In this document: one piece after another, positions 17,086 through 24,816 of the stretch
How the letters are laid out: each line of letters begins with the position of its first letter
Numbering within the stretch: position 1 is the first letter of the stretch
The notes under the pieces: generated by a model
Databases searched by the model: none
Told to the model about the DNA's origin: nothing
The model's input: only the letters and a program-made list of their open reading frames with translations
NCBI GenBank assembly: GCA_963835165.1
Contig: CAWIGD010000037.1
Span: 124,001-188,000, forward strand
DNA from: VAZQ01 sp963835165
GTDB taxonomy: Bacteria; Pseudomonadota; Alphaproteobacteria; Rhizobiales; Xanthobacteraceae
Direction: 5' to 3'
DNA length: 64,000 nt
Made by a program: the position numbers and the translations under genes

Positions 17086-17798
17086 GAATCCAGGTCCTTG
17101 AAATAGCGGTAGATGCCCCACTGGCTGAACGCGATGCGGCGATCCGAGGCAAGGTACGCGGCGATGCGCGGGCGCCTGGCGACACGGTCGTGCAGCGCGA
17201 GGAGGCGCGGCACCTTGCGTTCGAACCGCTTCATCCGCTTGGGAAAGGCGTAGCGCAGGCCCTCGACGATCTGGAACAGCGAGAGGTCCACGTAGCTCAG
17301 CTTGCGGCCCAGCACATAGGGGCCGCCGCTCTTGTCGAGCACGCGCTCGAAATAGCGCAGGAACTTGGGCAGGCGATGGCGCCAGAAATACTTGGTCGCC
17401 AGCTTGGCGGCCGCGCGCTGCTCTTCGTAGTAGAGATAGCCCGTGATCGGGTGGTGGGTGTCGTGGATCAGCACCACCAGGTCGGTGATGGTGAGCTGCA
17501 ATTGATGCACCCACAGCCGCCCCGCCTCGTCGCGCGGCGCCAGCCCGAGGCGCCCGCCGAGATAGAGCAGGATGTTGGCGGTCTGGCCGATGACGAGCTT
17601 GCCGGCCCGGAGGAACGGCGGCGCGAACGGCGGGCGCGCGATGCGCGCGCCGTCGATGAGCTTCATCATCGCCGGCACGCCGCGCTTGCCGCGCCGGCGC
17701 GCCACGTCGACATAGTCGGCGCCCGCCTCCTCGAGCGCGAGCCGCACGAACTCGCCGCGCCCCTGGATCGTCGGCCAGTAATAGAGTTCGTAGCGCAT
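17082..17798 (-). CDS. Glutathione S-transferase family protein
   Basis: A 238-residue two-domain protein. The thioredoxin-like N-terminal domain starts MRYELYYWPTIQGRGEFVRLAL, with the usual Tyr near the start, and carries the cis-Pro/Gln-Thr segment as KLVIGQTANILLYLG. The helical C-terminal domain includes KLSYVDLSLFQIVEG. It resembles sigma/mu-like GSTs, which conjugate glutathione to electrophiles. The TAG stop falls inside the terminal CTAG of the neighbouring palindromic element, so insertion there left the gene intact. Confidence 0.82.
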   Translation of the reverse strand: MRYELYYWPTIQGRGEFVRLALEEAGADYVDVARRRGKRGVPAMMKLIDGARIARPPFAPPFLRAGKLVIGQTANILLYLGGRLGLAPRDEAGRLWVHQLQLTITDLVVLIHDTHHPITGYLYYEEQRAAAKLATKYFWRHRLPKFLRYFERVLDKSGGPYVLGRKLSYVDLSLFQIVEGLRYAFPKRMKRFERKVPRLLALHDRVARRPRIAAYLASDRRIAFSQWGIYRYFKDLDS

Positions 17799-17968
17799 TG
17801 CGTCGGCTCCGGTAGGGTAGACAAAGGCGCGGAAGCAGAGTCAGGTTTCGCCGCATGGAGCAGCGCCGTGCCCCTGCGCAGAGAACCATCGTCGAACCGC
17901 CGAGACTCCGCGTGGGCACGGCGCGTTCCGCGCCTGTGCCCACCCTACAAGATCCGTGACGATTTCGC

Positions 17969-19063
17969 CTATGCCGTCTTGAGCCGCGGAATGATCCGCA
18001 GCGCGTTCTCGCGCTCGATCGCCATGAGATCGGCGCCGCTGAAATTGGCCGCCACTCCCTTGGTGTGGTCGAGCCCGGTCCGATAGGGATAGTCGGTGCC
18101 GTATACGATCTGCGAGATCGGGACGAGCTTGGCGAGCGCGCCGATCGTCACCGCATTCGAAATCTGCGCGGTATCGTAGTAGAACCGGTTGAGCTCCCCG
18201 TCGACGATCGCGCGCGTGAACTTGTCCTTGTAGGGCGGCGTGCTCACCATCTGCATCTGGAAACGCTCGGCGAACGAGGTCAGCGCACCGCCGCCGTGGG
18301 AGAAGATCCAGTTGATGTCCTTGTAGCGTTGCGAGGTGCCGCTGAAGATCAGGCTGGCGATGGTGCGGGTGGTATCGACGCCGAACTCGGCCGTCAATTC
18401 CGGAATGCCCTGCACCAGGTTGACGCAGCAATTGGCGCCGGTCGGGTGGGTATAGACCGTCGCCTTGCGGCGGTTGAGCTCCTCCCACACCGGCTCGAAA
18501 TGCGGATACCCGAGCCATTTGTCGCCGTAGCTGGTCATTACTCCGACGCCGTCGGCCTTGAGCGTGTCGAAGGAGAAGGCGATCTCCTTGAGGCTCTCGT
18601 CGATATTCGGCAGCGGCAGCATGGCGAACAGGCCGAAGCGGCCGGGATGATCGGACATCAGCTTCTTGGTGTATTCGTTCAACTCGCGCGCGACGCGGGC
18701 GGCGGTGTCCTTGTCGCTGGCGAGGAAGGTGACCTGCGGCGTGGTCGGCGAAGCGATCGCGGTCGCGATGCCCGCCTTGTCCATGTCGTCGAGCGATTTC
18801 TGCGTCGACCAGTTGGCCAGCGGCGGGTTGTCGAGCTTGGCTTTCTTCACCGCGTCGAGCCAGGTCGGCGGCGAAATGTGGTGGTGCACGTCGATACGAT
18901 GGGGCTTGGCCTGAGTCTGCGCCCGCGCGTCGATGCCGGAGGCGGCGAACGCGCCGAGGCCCAGCGCGGCAAGGCCGCCGGCCACGAATTCGCGCCGGCC
19001 AAGCGTTACGAGCGGACCGCAGCAGGTGCAGCCGTTGAGCAATTTGTGCCGAGTTTGAGTCAC
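17969..19063 (-). CDS. Exported amidohydrolase (amidohydrolase-2 / ACMSD-like)
   Basis: A 364-residue metal-dependent hydrolase. The GTG start at 19063 is supported by GGGAGG seven bases upstream. The N-terminus has a Cys pair (NGCTCCGP) and a twin-arginine-like signal RREFVAGGLAALGLGAFA. Metal and catalytic residues are IDVHHHISPP, the His in YTHPTG, SHGGGA, and the Asp in YGTDYPYRTG. The family includes decarboxylases such as ACMSD and gamma-resorcylate decarboxylase. It is divergent from the hydrolase gene at 19261, so they may share a regulatory region. Confidence 0.85.
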   Translation of the reverse strand: MTQTRHKLLNGCTCCGPLVTLGRREFVAGGLAALGLGAFAASGIDARAQTQAKPHRIDVHHHISPPTWLDAVKKAKLDNPPLANWSTQKSLDDMDKAGIATAIASPTTPQVTFLASDKDTAARVARELNEYTKKLMSDHPGRFGLFAMLPLPNIDESLKEIAFSFDTLKADGVGVMTSYGDKWLGYPHFEPVWEELNRRKATVYTHPTGANCCVNLVQGIPELTAEFGVDTTRTIASLIFSGTSQRYKDINWIFSHGGGALTSFAERFQMQMVSTPPYKDKFTRAIVDGELNRFYYDTAQISNAVTIGALAKLVPISQIVYGTDYPYRTGLDHTKGVAANFSGADLMAIERENALRIIPRLKTA

Positions 19064-19260
19064 CTTAATCCTCCCGTGATTGTTCTCGTTGAGATGTCGG
19101 CGCGACGATGTCCCGCCTCGACCGCCCTTGACGCAAGGTTGGCGCGATTTGCGGTATGCGGTCAAGCGAGCAGGCCGCCGCACGCGGCGGCGGACATCGG
19201 TGGAGACGGCCGCAACTTCGCCGGTATAGACTGCCGTACCGGCAAAGACGGAGGAAACCG

Positions 19261-20109
19261 ATGCCCATCGCCAACGTGCGCGGCGCGAACATCAACTACG
19301 AAGTCCTCGGCACCAGCGGCCCCTGGGTCGCGCTCTCGCCCGGCGGACGGCGCGCGCTCGACCACGTGAAATCGCTGGCGCGGCATGTGGCCGATGCCGG
19401 CTACCGCGTCCTCATCCACGACCGGCGCAATTGCGGCGTCTCCGACATCGTCATCGGCGGCGAGACGTCGGAATACGAGATCTGGGCCGACGATCTCTAC
19501 GAGCTGCTCTCGCAGCTCAAGGCCGCGCCCGCAGTCGTCGGCGGCGGCTCGTCGGGATGCCGTCTGTCGGTGCTGTTTGCGCTGAAATATCCGCACGCGG
19601 TCCGCGCGCTGCTGCTGTGGCGGGTCACCGGCGGAGCATTCGCCGCCGCGCGCCTCACCGAGAACTACTACGGCAAGTATATCCGCGCGGCACAGGACGG
19701 CGGCATGGACGCGGTTTGCGCGCTCGACCACTTCCAGGAGCGCATCGCGGCGCGGCCGGGAAACCGCGCGACGCTCATGGCCATGGATCCGAAGGCGTTC
19801 ATCGCCGCCATGGAACGCTGGCGCGAGCAGTTCGCCAAGGGCGCCGAGCTGCCGATCATCGGCGCCAGCGAGAGGGACCTGAATGCGATCAAGGTCCCGA
19901 CCTGCATCATCCCCGGCAACGACAAGACCCACAATCACGCCGTCGCCGAGGCCGCCCACCGCATGATCCGGGGCAGCGAGCTGCATGATCTCTTTCCCGG
20001 CGATCTCGACGTCGATCTCGTTCCAACCGAGGACTGGGCCTCCAAGGAAGGCGAGATGGCGCGGACCTTCACCGGCTTTCTCGCGCGCGCGCAGGCCAAG
20101 GCGGCCTAG
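19261..20109 (+). CDS. Alpha/beta hydrolase
   Basis: A 282-residue cytoplasmic hydrolase starting MPIANVRGANINYEVLG. The fold is clear: an SPGGRRA oxyanion-loop region (in place of H-G), the strand RVLIHDRRNCGVSD, and the elbow GGGSSGCRLS with Ser as nucleophile. The acid is probably the Asp in PGNDKTHNH, with the His following it. GGAGG precedes the ATG. Its stop TAG overlaps a CTAG that begins a decayed palindromic repeat arm (20106 on). Confidence 0.82.
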   Translation: MPIANVRGANINYEVLGTSGPWVALSPGGRRALDHVKSLARHVADAGYRVLIHDRRNCGVSDIVIGGETSEYEIWADDLYELLSQLKAAPAVVGGGSSGCRLSVLFALKYPHAVRALLLWRVTGGAFAAARLTENYYGKYIRAAQDGGMDAVCALDHFQERIAARPGNRATLMAMDPKAFIAAMERWREQFAKGAELPIIGASERDLNAIKVPTCIIPGNDKTHNHAVAEAAHRMIRGSELHDLFPGDLDVDLVPTEDWASKEGEMARTFTGFLARAQAKAA

Positions 20110-20134
20110 TGCGTCGGGCTTGAGGTTCCTGCCG
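20106..20134 (+). repeat. Probable decayed left arm of a D-type palindrome
   Basis: CTAGTGCGTCGG-GCTTGA-GGTTCCT matches the D-type arm CTAGTGCGGCGG-ATTTGA-AGTTCCT at about 21 of 25 positions. The partner arm is not clearly preserved downstream; a smaller GGAGTCGCAACTCC hairpin lies in its place. The match begins exactly on the stop codon of the upstream hydrolase gene, as at other copies. Confidence 0.45.
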
Positions 20135-20195
20135 TTGGAGTCGCAACTCCGTTGGAGACTGGCAACGCACCCGGGAACTGTCGGCGGGATCACGC

Positions 20196-21335
20196 ATGAA
20201 GCGCAGCACGCAGAGAATACTCACGACCCATACCGGCAGCCTGCCGCGGCCGACCGATGTGGTGGAGTTGCTGCTGCATGAGCAGAAGCATCCGGGCGCC
20301 GAGGCAGCCAAGCTCAAGGACGCGGTGCGCCGCGCCGTCGCCGAGGTCGTAGCGAAGCAGGTTGCCTGCGGGCTCGATATCATCAATGACGGCGAGCAGG
20401 GCCGCACCGACTACACCACCCACGTCAAGGATCGCCTCAGCGGCTTCGATGGCCCGAGCTCGCCGCCGCTCGGCACCGGCGAGCCCGACTTTCCCGAGCT
20501 GTCGGCGATGCTGGCCTACTTCGCCTCGCCGTTCCAGCATCGGCCGGCCTGCTCCGGGCCGGTCGGGTGGAAGGATTTCGGCGCGCTGGAAAACGACATC
20601 GCCCAGGCCAAAGCGGCGATGGTCGACACGCCGGCGCAGGACGTGTTCATGACGTCGCCGTCACCGGGCCAGATCGCGCGTTACCTCAAGAACCAATACT
20701 ACCCGAGCGAAGAAGCCTACCTCTATGCGCTCGCCGACGTCATGGCGCGCGAATACCGCGCCATCGTGGACGCCGGCTTCATCCTGCAGCTCGATTGCCC
20801 GGACCTGGCGTTGAGCCGTCACATGGTGTTCGCGCATTTGAGCCTCGACGAGTTCCGCAAGGTGATCACCACCCACGTCGAGGCGCTCAATCATGCGGTC
20901 AGGGACATCCCACCCGAGCGCATGCGGATGCACATCTGCTGGGCCTCGACTCAGGGTCCCCATCACAAGGACGTGCCGCTGAAAGACATCGTCGACATCG
21001 TGCTCAAGGGCCGGCCCCAGGCGGTGTCGTTTCCGGGCGCCAACCCGCGCCACGGGCACGAGTGGAAAGTCTGGAAGGACGTCAAGCTGCCCGAGGGCAA
21101 GATCATCATCCCCGGCGTGATCGATTCCACCTCGAACTTCGTGGAGCACCCGGAGCTGGTGGCGGACCGGATCGTGCAATATGCGCGCGTGGTCGGACCC
21201 GAGAACGTCATCGCCGGCGTCGATTGCGGCTTCGGCACCTTCGCCGGCCGGTTGCAGGTCGATTCCAAGATCGTGTGGATGAAGCTCGCGTCGCTCGCCG
21301 AAGGCGCGCAGCTCGCGTCGCGCGAGCTGTGGTGA
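20196..21335 (+). CDS. MetE-like (cobalamin-independent methionine synthase C-terminal family) protein
   Basis: A 379-residue TIM-barrel protein. Diagnostic parts include RILTTHTGSLPRP, GLDIINDGEQGRTDY, QLDCPDLALSRHM, RMHICWASTQGPHH, and the zinc-site Cys in VIAGVDCGFGTFAG. This shape fits the stand-alone UROD/MetE-like catalytic barrel used for methyl or thiol transfer (for example epoxyalkane:coenzyme M transferase relatives), not full MetE of about 750 aa. Its partner substrate is unknown. It is followed by OsmC 118 bases on. Confidence 0.85.
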   Translation: MKRSTQRILTTHTGSLPRPTDVVELLLHEQKHPGAEAAKLKDAVRRAVAEVVAKQVACGLDIINDGEQGRTDYTTHVKDRLSGFDGPSSPPLGTGEPDFPELSAMLAYFASPFQHRPACSGPVGWKDFGALENDIAQAKAAMVDTPAQDVFMTSPSPGQIARYLKNQYYPSEEAYLYALADVMAREYRAIVDAGFILQLDCPDLALSRHMVFAHLSLDEFRKVITTHVEALNHAVRDIPPERMRMHICWASTQGPHHKDVPLKDIVDIVLKGRPQAVSFPGANPRHGHEWKVWKDVKLPEGKIIIPGVIDSTSNFVEHPELVADRIVQYARVVGPENVIAGVDCGFGTFAGRLQVDSKIVWMKLASLAEGAQLASRELW

Positions 21336-21453
21336 GGCCGCGGTAGGGTCCAGCCTACAAAGCCCCGAGGCTTGACGGCGCATGCATTCACTCGCCAAGT
21401 TGATGCGTAGGAATGACCAACGGCGAGCCGCAAGCGCGCTCAGGAGAGATCGA

Positions 21454-22017
21454 ATGGTCAAGGTCTGCGATTGCTTCCCGGAGTTGAAGGACATCACCGA
21501 CGCGCGCGAGCGCCGCTACCGGACGCATCCCGACAAGCCGGCGCCCGAGGGGCCGCGGAGCTTCGTGGAAGTGAAAGTGACCTCGATCGGCCAGCTCAAC
21601 GAGCTCGTCGACTGCAAGAAGAGCGGCTACAAATTCATCATCAGCGAACCGGTGCATGTGGGCGGGCAGAATTGCGCCCCGACGCCGCTCGAGTTCCTGC
21701 TGTCCGGCGCGGTCGGCTGCTACGCGGCGGTGTTCGCCTTCTACGCCGCCAAGCTCGGGGTGACCTACGACAGCTTCGAGGCGGTGGCGCGCACGGACTT
21801 CGACGTGCGCGGCCACATGATGGCGGATGCGCCGACCTCGGCCTTTCAGAAGGTGACGATCAGCATCAGCGTGGTGAGCGATGCACCCGATGACAGGCTC
21901 AAGGAGGTCGAGCGCCTGTCGTTCGAAGGCTGTCCCGGCATCAATACCCTGCGCGAGCCGGTGCCGGTCGAGACCCGGCTGACGGTGACGCGCACGCCAG
22001 CGGAGAAGGCGGCGTAA
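21454..22017 (+). CDS. OsmC family protein
   Basis: A 187-residue OsmC-type peroxiredoxin-like protein. The start at 21454 is preceded by AGGAGA. The domain runs from about residue 45: the NCAPTPLEFLLSGAVGCYA segment holds the first Cys region, and SFEGCPGINTLREPVP holds the second reactive Cys. The N-terminal 45 residues (VCDCFPELKDIT) are an addition with two more cysteines. The SET-domain gene starts nine bases downstream, so they are probably co-transcribed. Expected role: organic hydroperoxide or thiol chemistry. Confidence 0.85.
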   Translation: MVKVCDCFPELKDITDARERRYRTHPDKPAPEGPRSFVEVKVTSIGQLNELVDCKKSGYKFIISEPVHVGGQNCAPTPLEFLLSGAVGCYAAVFAFYAAKLGVTYDSFEAVARTDFDVRGHMMADAPTSAFQKVTISISVVSDAPDDRLKEVERLSFEGCPGINTLREPVPVETRLTVTRTPAEKAA

Positions 22018-22026
22018 GCGGCGGCC

Positions 22027-22491
22027 GTGATCAAGCGCAAGACGCCGCGCAAGCCTTACCGCGTTGGTCGCTCGCGCACCGGCCTCGGCCTGTTCGCCAC
22101 CGCGCCGATCGCGAAGGGGGCATTCATCATCGAGTACAAGGGCCGCCGCATCACCAATGCGCAAGCCGAAAAGCTGGAGGCGCGCGGCAGCCGCTACATG
22201 TACGAGCTCAACAGCCGCTGGACCCTGGACGGCTCGAGCCGCCGCAACATTGCCCGCTACGCCAACCACTCCTGCCGGCCCAACGCGGAATCCGACGTGG
22301 TCAGGCGCCAAGTGATCCTGCGCGCGATCAAGAACATCAAGCCGGGTGACGAGATCACCTACGACTACGGGCCGGACTATTTCGAGATCTTTCTCGAGCC
22401 CGCCGGATGCAGATGCGACAAATGCAGGGCGAAGCGGCGCAAGCAGCGGCAATCGCGGCGGCTGGGGTCGAAGCGCAAGACCAGGCGGTGA
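22027..22491 (+). CDS. SET-domain protein lysine methyltransferase-like
   Basis: A 154-residue SET domain with a GTG start. Motifs in order are SRTGLGLFATAPIAKGAFI, YANHSCRPNAES (SAM pocket), DEITYDYGPDYF (catalytic Tyr) and a post-SET-like CRCDKCRAKRRK. The C-terminus is very basic (RRKQRQSRRLGSKRKTRR), suggesting nucleic-acid or ribosome binding. Bacterial SET proteins methylate lysines, but targets here are unknown. It lies nine bases after the OsmC gene in the same direction, with only a poor ribosome binding site of its own. Confidence 0.87.
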   Translation: MIKRKTPRKPYRVGRSRTGLGLFATAPIAKGAFIIEYKGRRITNAQAEKLEARGSRYMYELNSRWTLDGSSRRNIARYANHSCRPNAESDVVRRQVILRAIKNIKPGDEITYDYGPDYFEIFLEPAGCRCDKCRAKRRKQRQSRRLGSKRKTRR

Positions 22492-22691
22492 AGCTGCATG
22501 GGCAGCGCCACGCGCAGCCTTGACCCGCGCGCTTTGCCTTTCACACACGCGATGGAAGGCCCATGTAACCCGGGCGAGTTCAGGTTACGCAAGCTTGGTG
22601 CTGCGCGGCGGCGAAACGGATCACGACCTCGGCCCGGCCGTTACGACCGGAGAGCCCCGTTGGACGGTCGCATCGTTCCCGGAGGGCCTGC

Positions 22692-23369
22692 ATGGTTTCA
22701 AGACTGATCACCCAGACCCTGGTCTGGATCGCCGCGATGGCGGCGGTCCTGTTCGTGTCGGCCGGCACCGTGAACTGGCCGGCCGCCTGGGTGTTCCTGG
22801 CGGAAATGGGTGGCTTTGGGGTGGCGATCGGTTTGTGGCTCGCACGCCGTGATCCGGCCCTGCTCGCCGAGCGCCTCTCCACCGGTTTCCAGGCCGCGCA
22901 GAAAACCTGGGACAAGGTTTTCATGGCCACGGTGTTCGTGCTCTGGACGAGCTGGCTCGTGTTGATGGCGCTCGACGCCGTTCGCTTCGGCTGGTCGCGG
23001 ATGCCGATCTGGGCGCAGGCGATCGGCGCGATCCTGATCGCGCTCTGCATGTACGTCTCCTGTCTCACCTTTCGCTCGAACAGCTTTGCCGCACCGGTGG
23101 TGAAAATTGCGAGCGAGCGCGGCCATCGCGTCGCCGACAGCGGCCCCTACGCGTACGTGCGCCACCCGATGTATGCGGGCGCCCTGCTGTTCTTCATCGG
23201 CACGCCCTTGCTGCTCGGCTCCTGGTATGGCCTCGCCGCCGTGCCGGTATTGACGGTCGTGCTGGCGGCACGCGCGGTGATGGAGGAACGGATGCTGGCG
23301 GACGAGCTGCCTGGCTATCGCGACTACGCCACGCGCGTGCGCTACCGGCTCATTCCCGGCCTGTGGTAG
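22692..23369 (+). CDS. Isoprenylcysteine carboxyl methyltransferase (ICMT)-like membrane protein
   Basis: A 225-residue integral membrane methyltransferase-like protein. About five hydrophobic segments precede the conserved C-terminal signature: VADSGPYAYVRHPMYAGALL, then EERMLADELPGYRDYATRVRY. These are the SAM-binding hallmarks of the ICMT/PEMT family. GGAGGG lies five bases before the ATG. Bacterial members probably methylate lipids or small molecules; the substrate is unknown. Confidence 0.85.
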   Translation: MVSRLITQTLVWIAAMAAVLFVSAGTVNWPAAWVFLAEMGGFGVAIGLWLARRDPALLAERLSTGFQAAQKTWDKVFMATVFVLWTSWLVLMALDAVRFGWSRMPIWAQAIGAILIALCMYVSCLTFRSNSFAAPVVKIASERGHRVADSGPYAYVRHPMYAGALLFFIGTPLLLGSWYGLAAVPVLTVVLAARAVMEERMLADELPGYRDYATRVRYRLIPGLW

Positions 23370-23408
23370 CGCGGCCGACGGGCCGCCCGAGGGCGCGTGA
23401 CGGAGCCC

Positions 23409-23594
23409 TCACCCGCTCTTCTTGCGCGGAAGTCCCCTGCGCTTGGTGCTCGCGAACTCGCGCAATTGCCGCTCGCTCATCGAGTCCACCATCTCGCGCG
23501 ATGCGCCCTTGAGGCTGGCTTTCGGGCGCTCCCCGCGCTTGGCCGCGAGCGCCGCGCCCGCGGCCATCTGCTGTTTCTTCGATCTGGCCGGCAT
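23409..23594 (-). CDS. DUF3008 small basic protein (61 aa)
   Basis: Starts MPARSKKQQMAAGAALAAKR, with SLKGASREMVDSM and FASTKRRGLPRKKSG. This is the DUF3008 pattern: small, basic, abundant in Hyphomicrobiales, function unknown. GGAGG five bases before the ATG at 23594 decides the start over longer readings. It is convergent with the ICMT-like gene, 39 bases away. Confidence 0.85.
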   Translation of the reverse strand: MPARSKKQQMAAGAALAAKRGERPKASLKGASREMVDSMSERQLREFASTKRRGLPRKKSG

Positions 23595-23758
23595 CGGATC
23601 CTCCATTGCGTGAGCTTGCGCAAGCCGATGCGGCAAGCGCAAGAACGGTACCGCAAGGAAATGTGTGGAGGGGGCGGAAGGTTCCTGGCAGCCGCTCCCG
23701 GCGGGGATTAGCATCGCGGCTGCGGTCTTGCGCCGACGTCATCGAGGAGATCACGACC

Positions 23759-24028
23759 ATGCTCAGCCCGGGAGTCGTTTTCCTGCTTCTGCTCATCATC
23801 GGCATCGCCGCCGGGCTGCTGTTCGATCGCGTCGCCGGCCCAGGTTGGCTCTCGCGCCAGTTCGCCGGCCCCAATCGGATGCTGGTGACGAGCGGGCTGG
23901 TCGGCATTGCGGGATCGTTCGTCGGCTATCACCTCGCGCTCCTCATCGGCATCGTCGGCTACGGCGCGCTTCTCGTCGCCGTGATCGGCGCGCTGGCGGT
24001 GTTGTGGGGATGGCGCACGGTGCGCTGA
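23759..24028 (+). CDS. GlsB/YeaQ/YmgE-like membrane protein (89 aa)
   Basis: Three hydrophobic helices: VVFLLLLIIGIAAGLLFD, TSGLVGIAGSFVGYHLALLI and ALLVAVIGALAVLW. The glycine-rich helices match the GlsB/YeaQ stress-associated (transglycosylase-associated) family, small inner-membrane proteins often induced by stress. GAGGAG lies upstream of the ATG. A 329-base cluster of palindromic elements begins 27 bases after its stop. Confidence 0.75.
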   Translation: MLSPGVVFLLLLIIGIAAGLLFDRVAGPGWLSRQFAGPNRMLVTSGLVGIAGSFVGYHLALLIGIVGYGALLVAVIGALAVLWGWRTVR

Positions 24029-24054
24029 CGTTTCAAACCAGCGCGCTCACGTCG

Positions 24055-24383
24055 CTAGTGTGGCGCATTTGACGTTCCTATCAGTATTGGCCGCGAGTCC
24101 TTCATAGGAACGTCAAATGCAAAGCCACACTAGTGCGGCGGATTTGAAGTTCCTATTATTATCGCCGCGCGCTCGTTTAGGAACTTCAAATCCAAATGCC
24201 GCACTAGAATCATAAAGTTGCTAGTGTCCCTTTGATTCCGAAGTTCGCATCGGAGGGGGCCGCGAGGGGGTGCGAACTTCGGAATGGGACACTAGGATCA
24301 TGACTTGCTAGTGTCCCTTTGTTTCCGACGTTCGTAAAAGTGGGTGCTGCGAGATGATACGAACGTCGGAAACGGGACACTAG
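24055..24383 (+). repeat. Nested compound palindromic element: C-[D-B]-A
   Basis: Four palindromes in order: C 24055-24133, D 24130-24207, B 24221-24295, A 24308-24383. Spacers are AATCATAAAGTTG between D and B and GATCATGACTTG between B and A. The outer C and A arms and the GATCATGACTTG spacer equal the intact C-A unit at 16919-17085 (read on the minus strand). The block in between equals the solitary D-B unit at 41824-41989. The right end CTAG overlaps the stop of the following minus-strand gene. No protein is encoded. Confidence 0.88.
24130..24295 (+). mobile_element. D-B unit inserted inside a C-A unit at CTAG
   Basis: Comparison with the empty copy at 16919-17085 shows that about 162 extra bases were gained precisely after CTAG, with no other loss. 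The inserted unit ends in CTAG on both sides, meaning either a 4-base target duplication or target-directed joining as in IS200/IS605 elements. Both hairpins carry T-containing bulges (ATTT and TTTG). It has no reading frame, so any transposase must act in trans. Confidence 0.75.
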
Positions 24384-24586
24384 CGGGCCGGCGCGTCGAT
24401 CGGCGGAGTACAATTGCTGCGCCCCTGCGCCATGCAATCGTCGAGCGCGCGCTGGTCGAACATGGCGTTGGCAAGCCAGATCCCGCCGCCGACGATGAGG
24501 ACCAGGAACAACAACAGCACCGCATTGGCGATCCGACGGTCGCGCGCGGTCTCGACGTATTTGTCCGGTCCGGGTTGCTCGCTCAT
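24380..24586 (-). CDS. Small single-pass membrane protein (68 aa)
   Basis: Starts MSEQPGPDKYVETARDRRIA, then one transmembrane helix VLLLFLVLIVGGGIWLAN, and a short periplasmic tail with two cysteines (DDCMAQGRSNCTPP) that could form a disulfide. This is a recurring hypothetical protein type in Bradyrhizobium-like genomes. Its TAG stop is part of the CTAG at the end of the palindromic cluster. Function unknown. Confidence 0.65.
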   Translation of the reverse strand: MSEQPGPDKYVETARDRRIANAVLLLFLVLIVGGGIWLANAMFDQRALDDCMAQGRSNCTPPIDAPAR

Positions 24587-24816
24587 GCGCCGCATCATAA
24601 CGCGCCGATCGCGGCGGAGAAAAGAGCGCCGGCGCGTAAGACCGCGTATCCCGGGCGCTGCGCAGCATGGAGCGAAGCGCAATGATGCGCTGCAGAACCG
24701 GGATCGTTACACGCACCGCCTTCGCGACGGTCCCGGAGCAGCGGCGCACCGCTTCGCTGCCGCTCGCGCTGCACCGCATCCGGGACACATGATGGTCTAA
24801 CTGGCGCCTGGGCCGC

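Noticed and set aside
23370..23385. GCGGCC/GGCCGC stem after the ICMT-like gene
   Set aside because: A six-base stem with no T-run in very GC-rich DNA is too weak to call a terminator.
24055..24383. CRISPR-like or integron attC array
   Set aside because: The palindromes are not direct repeats with unique spacers, no cas genes or integron integrase are present, and the spacers are conserved rather than variable.
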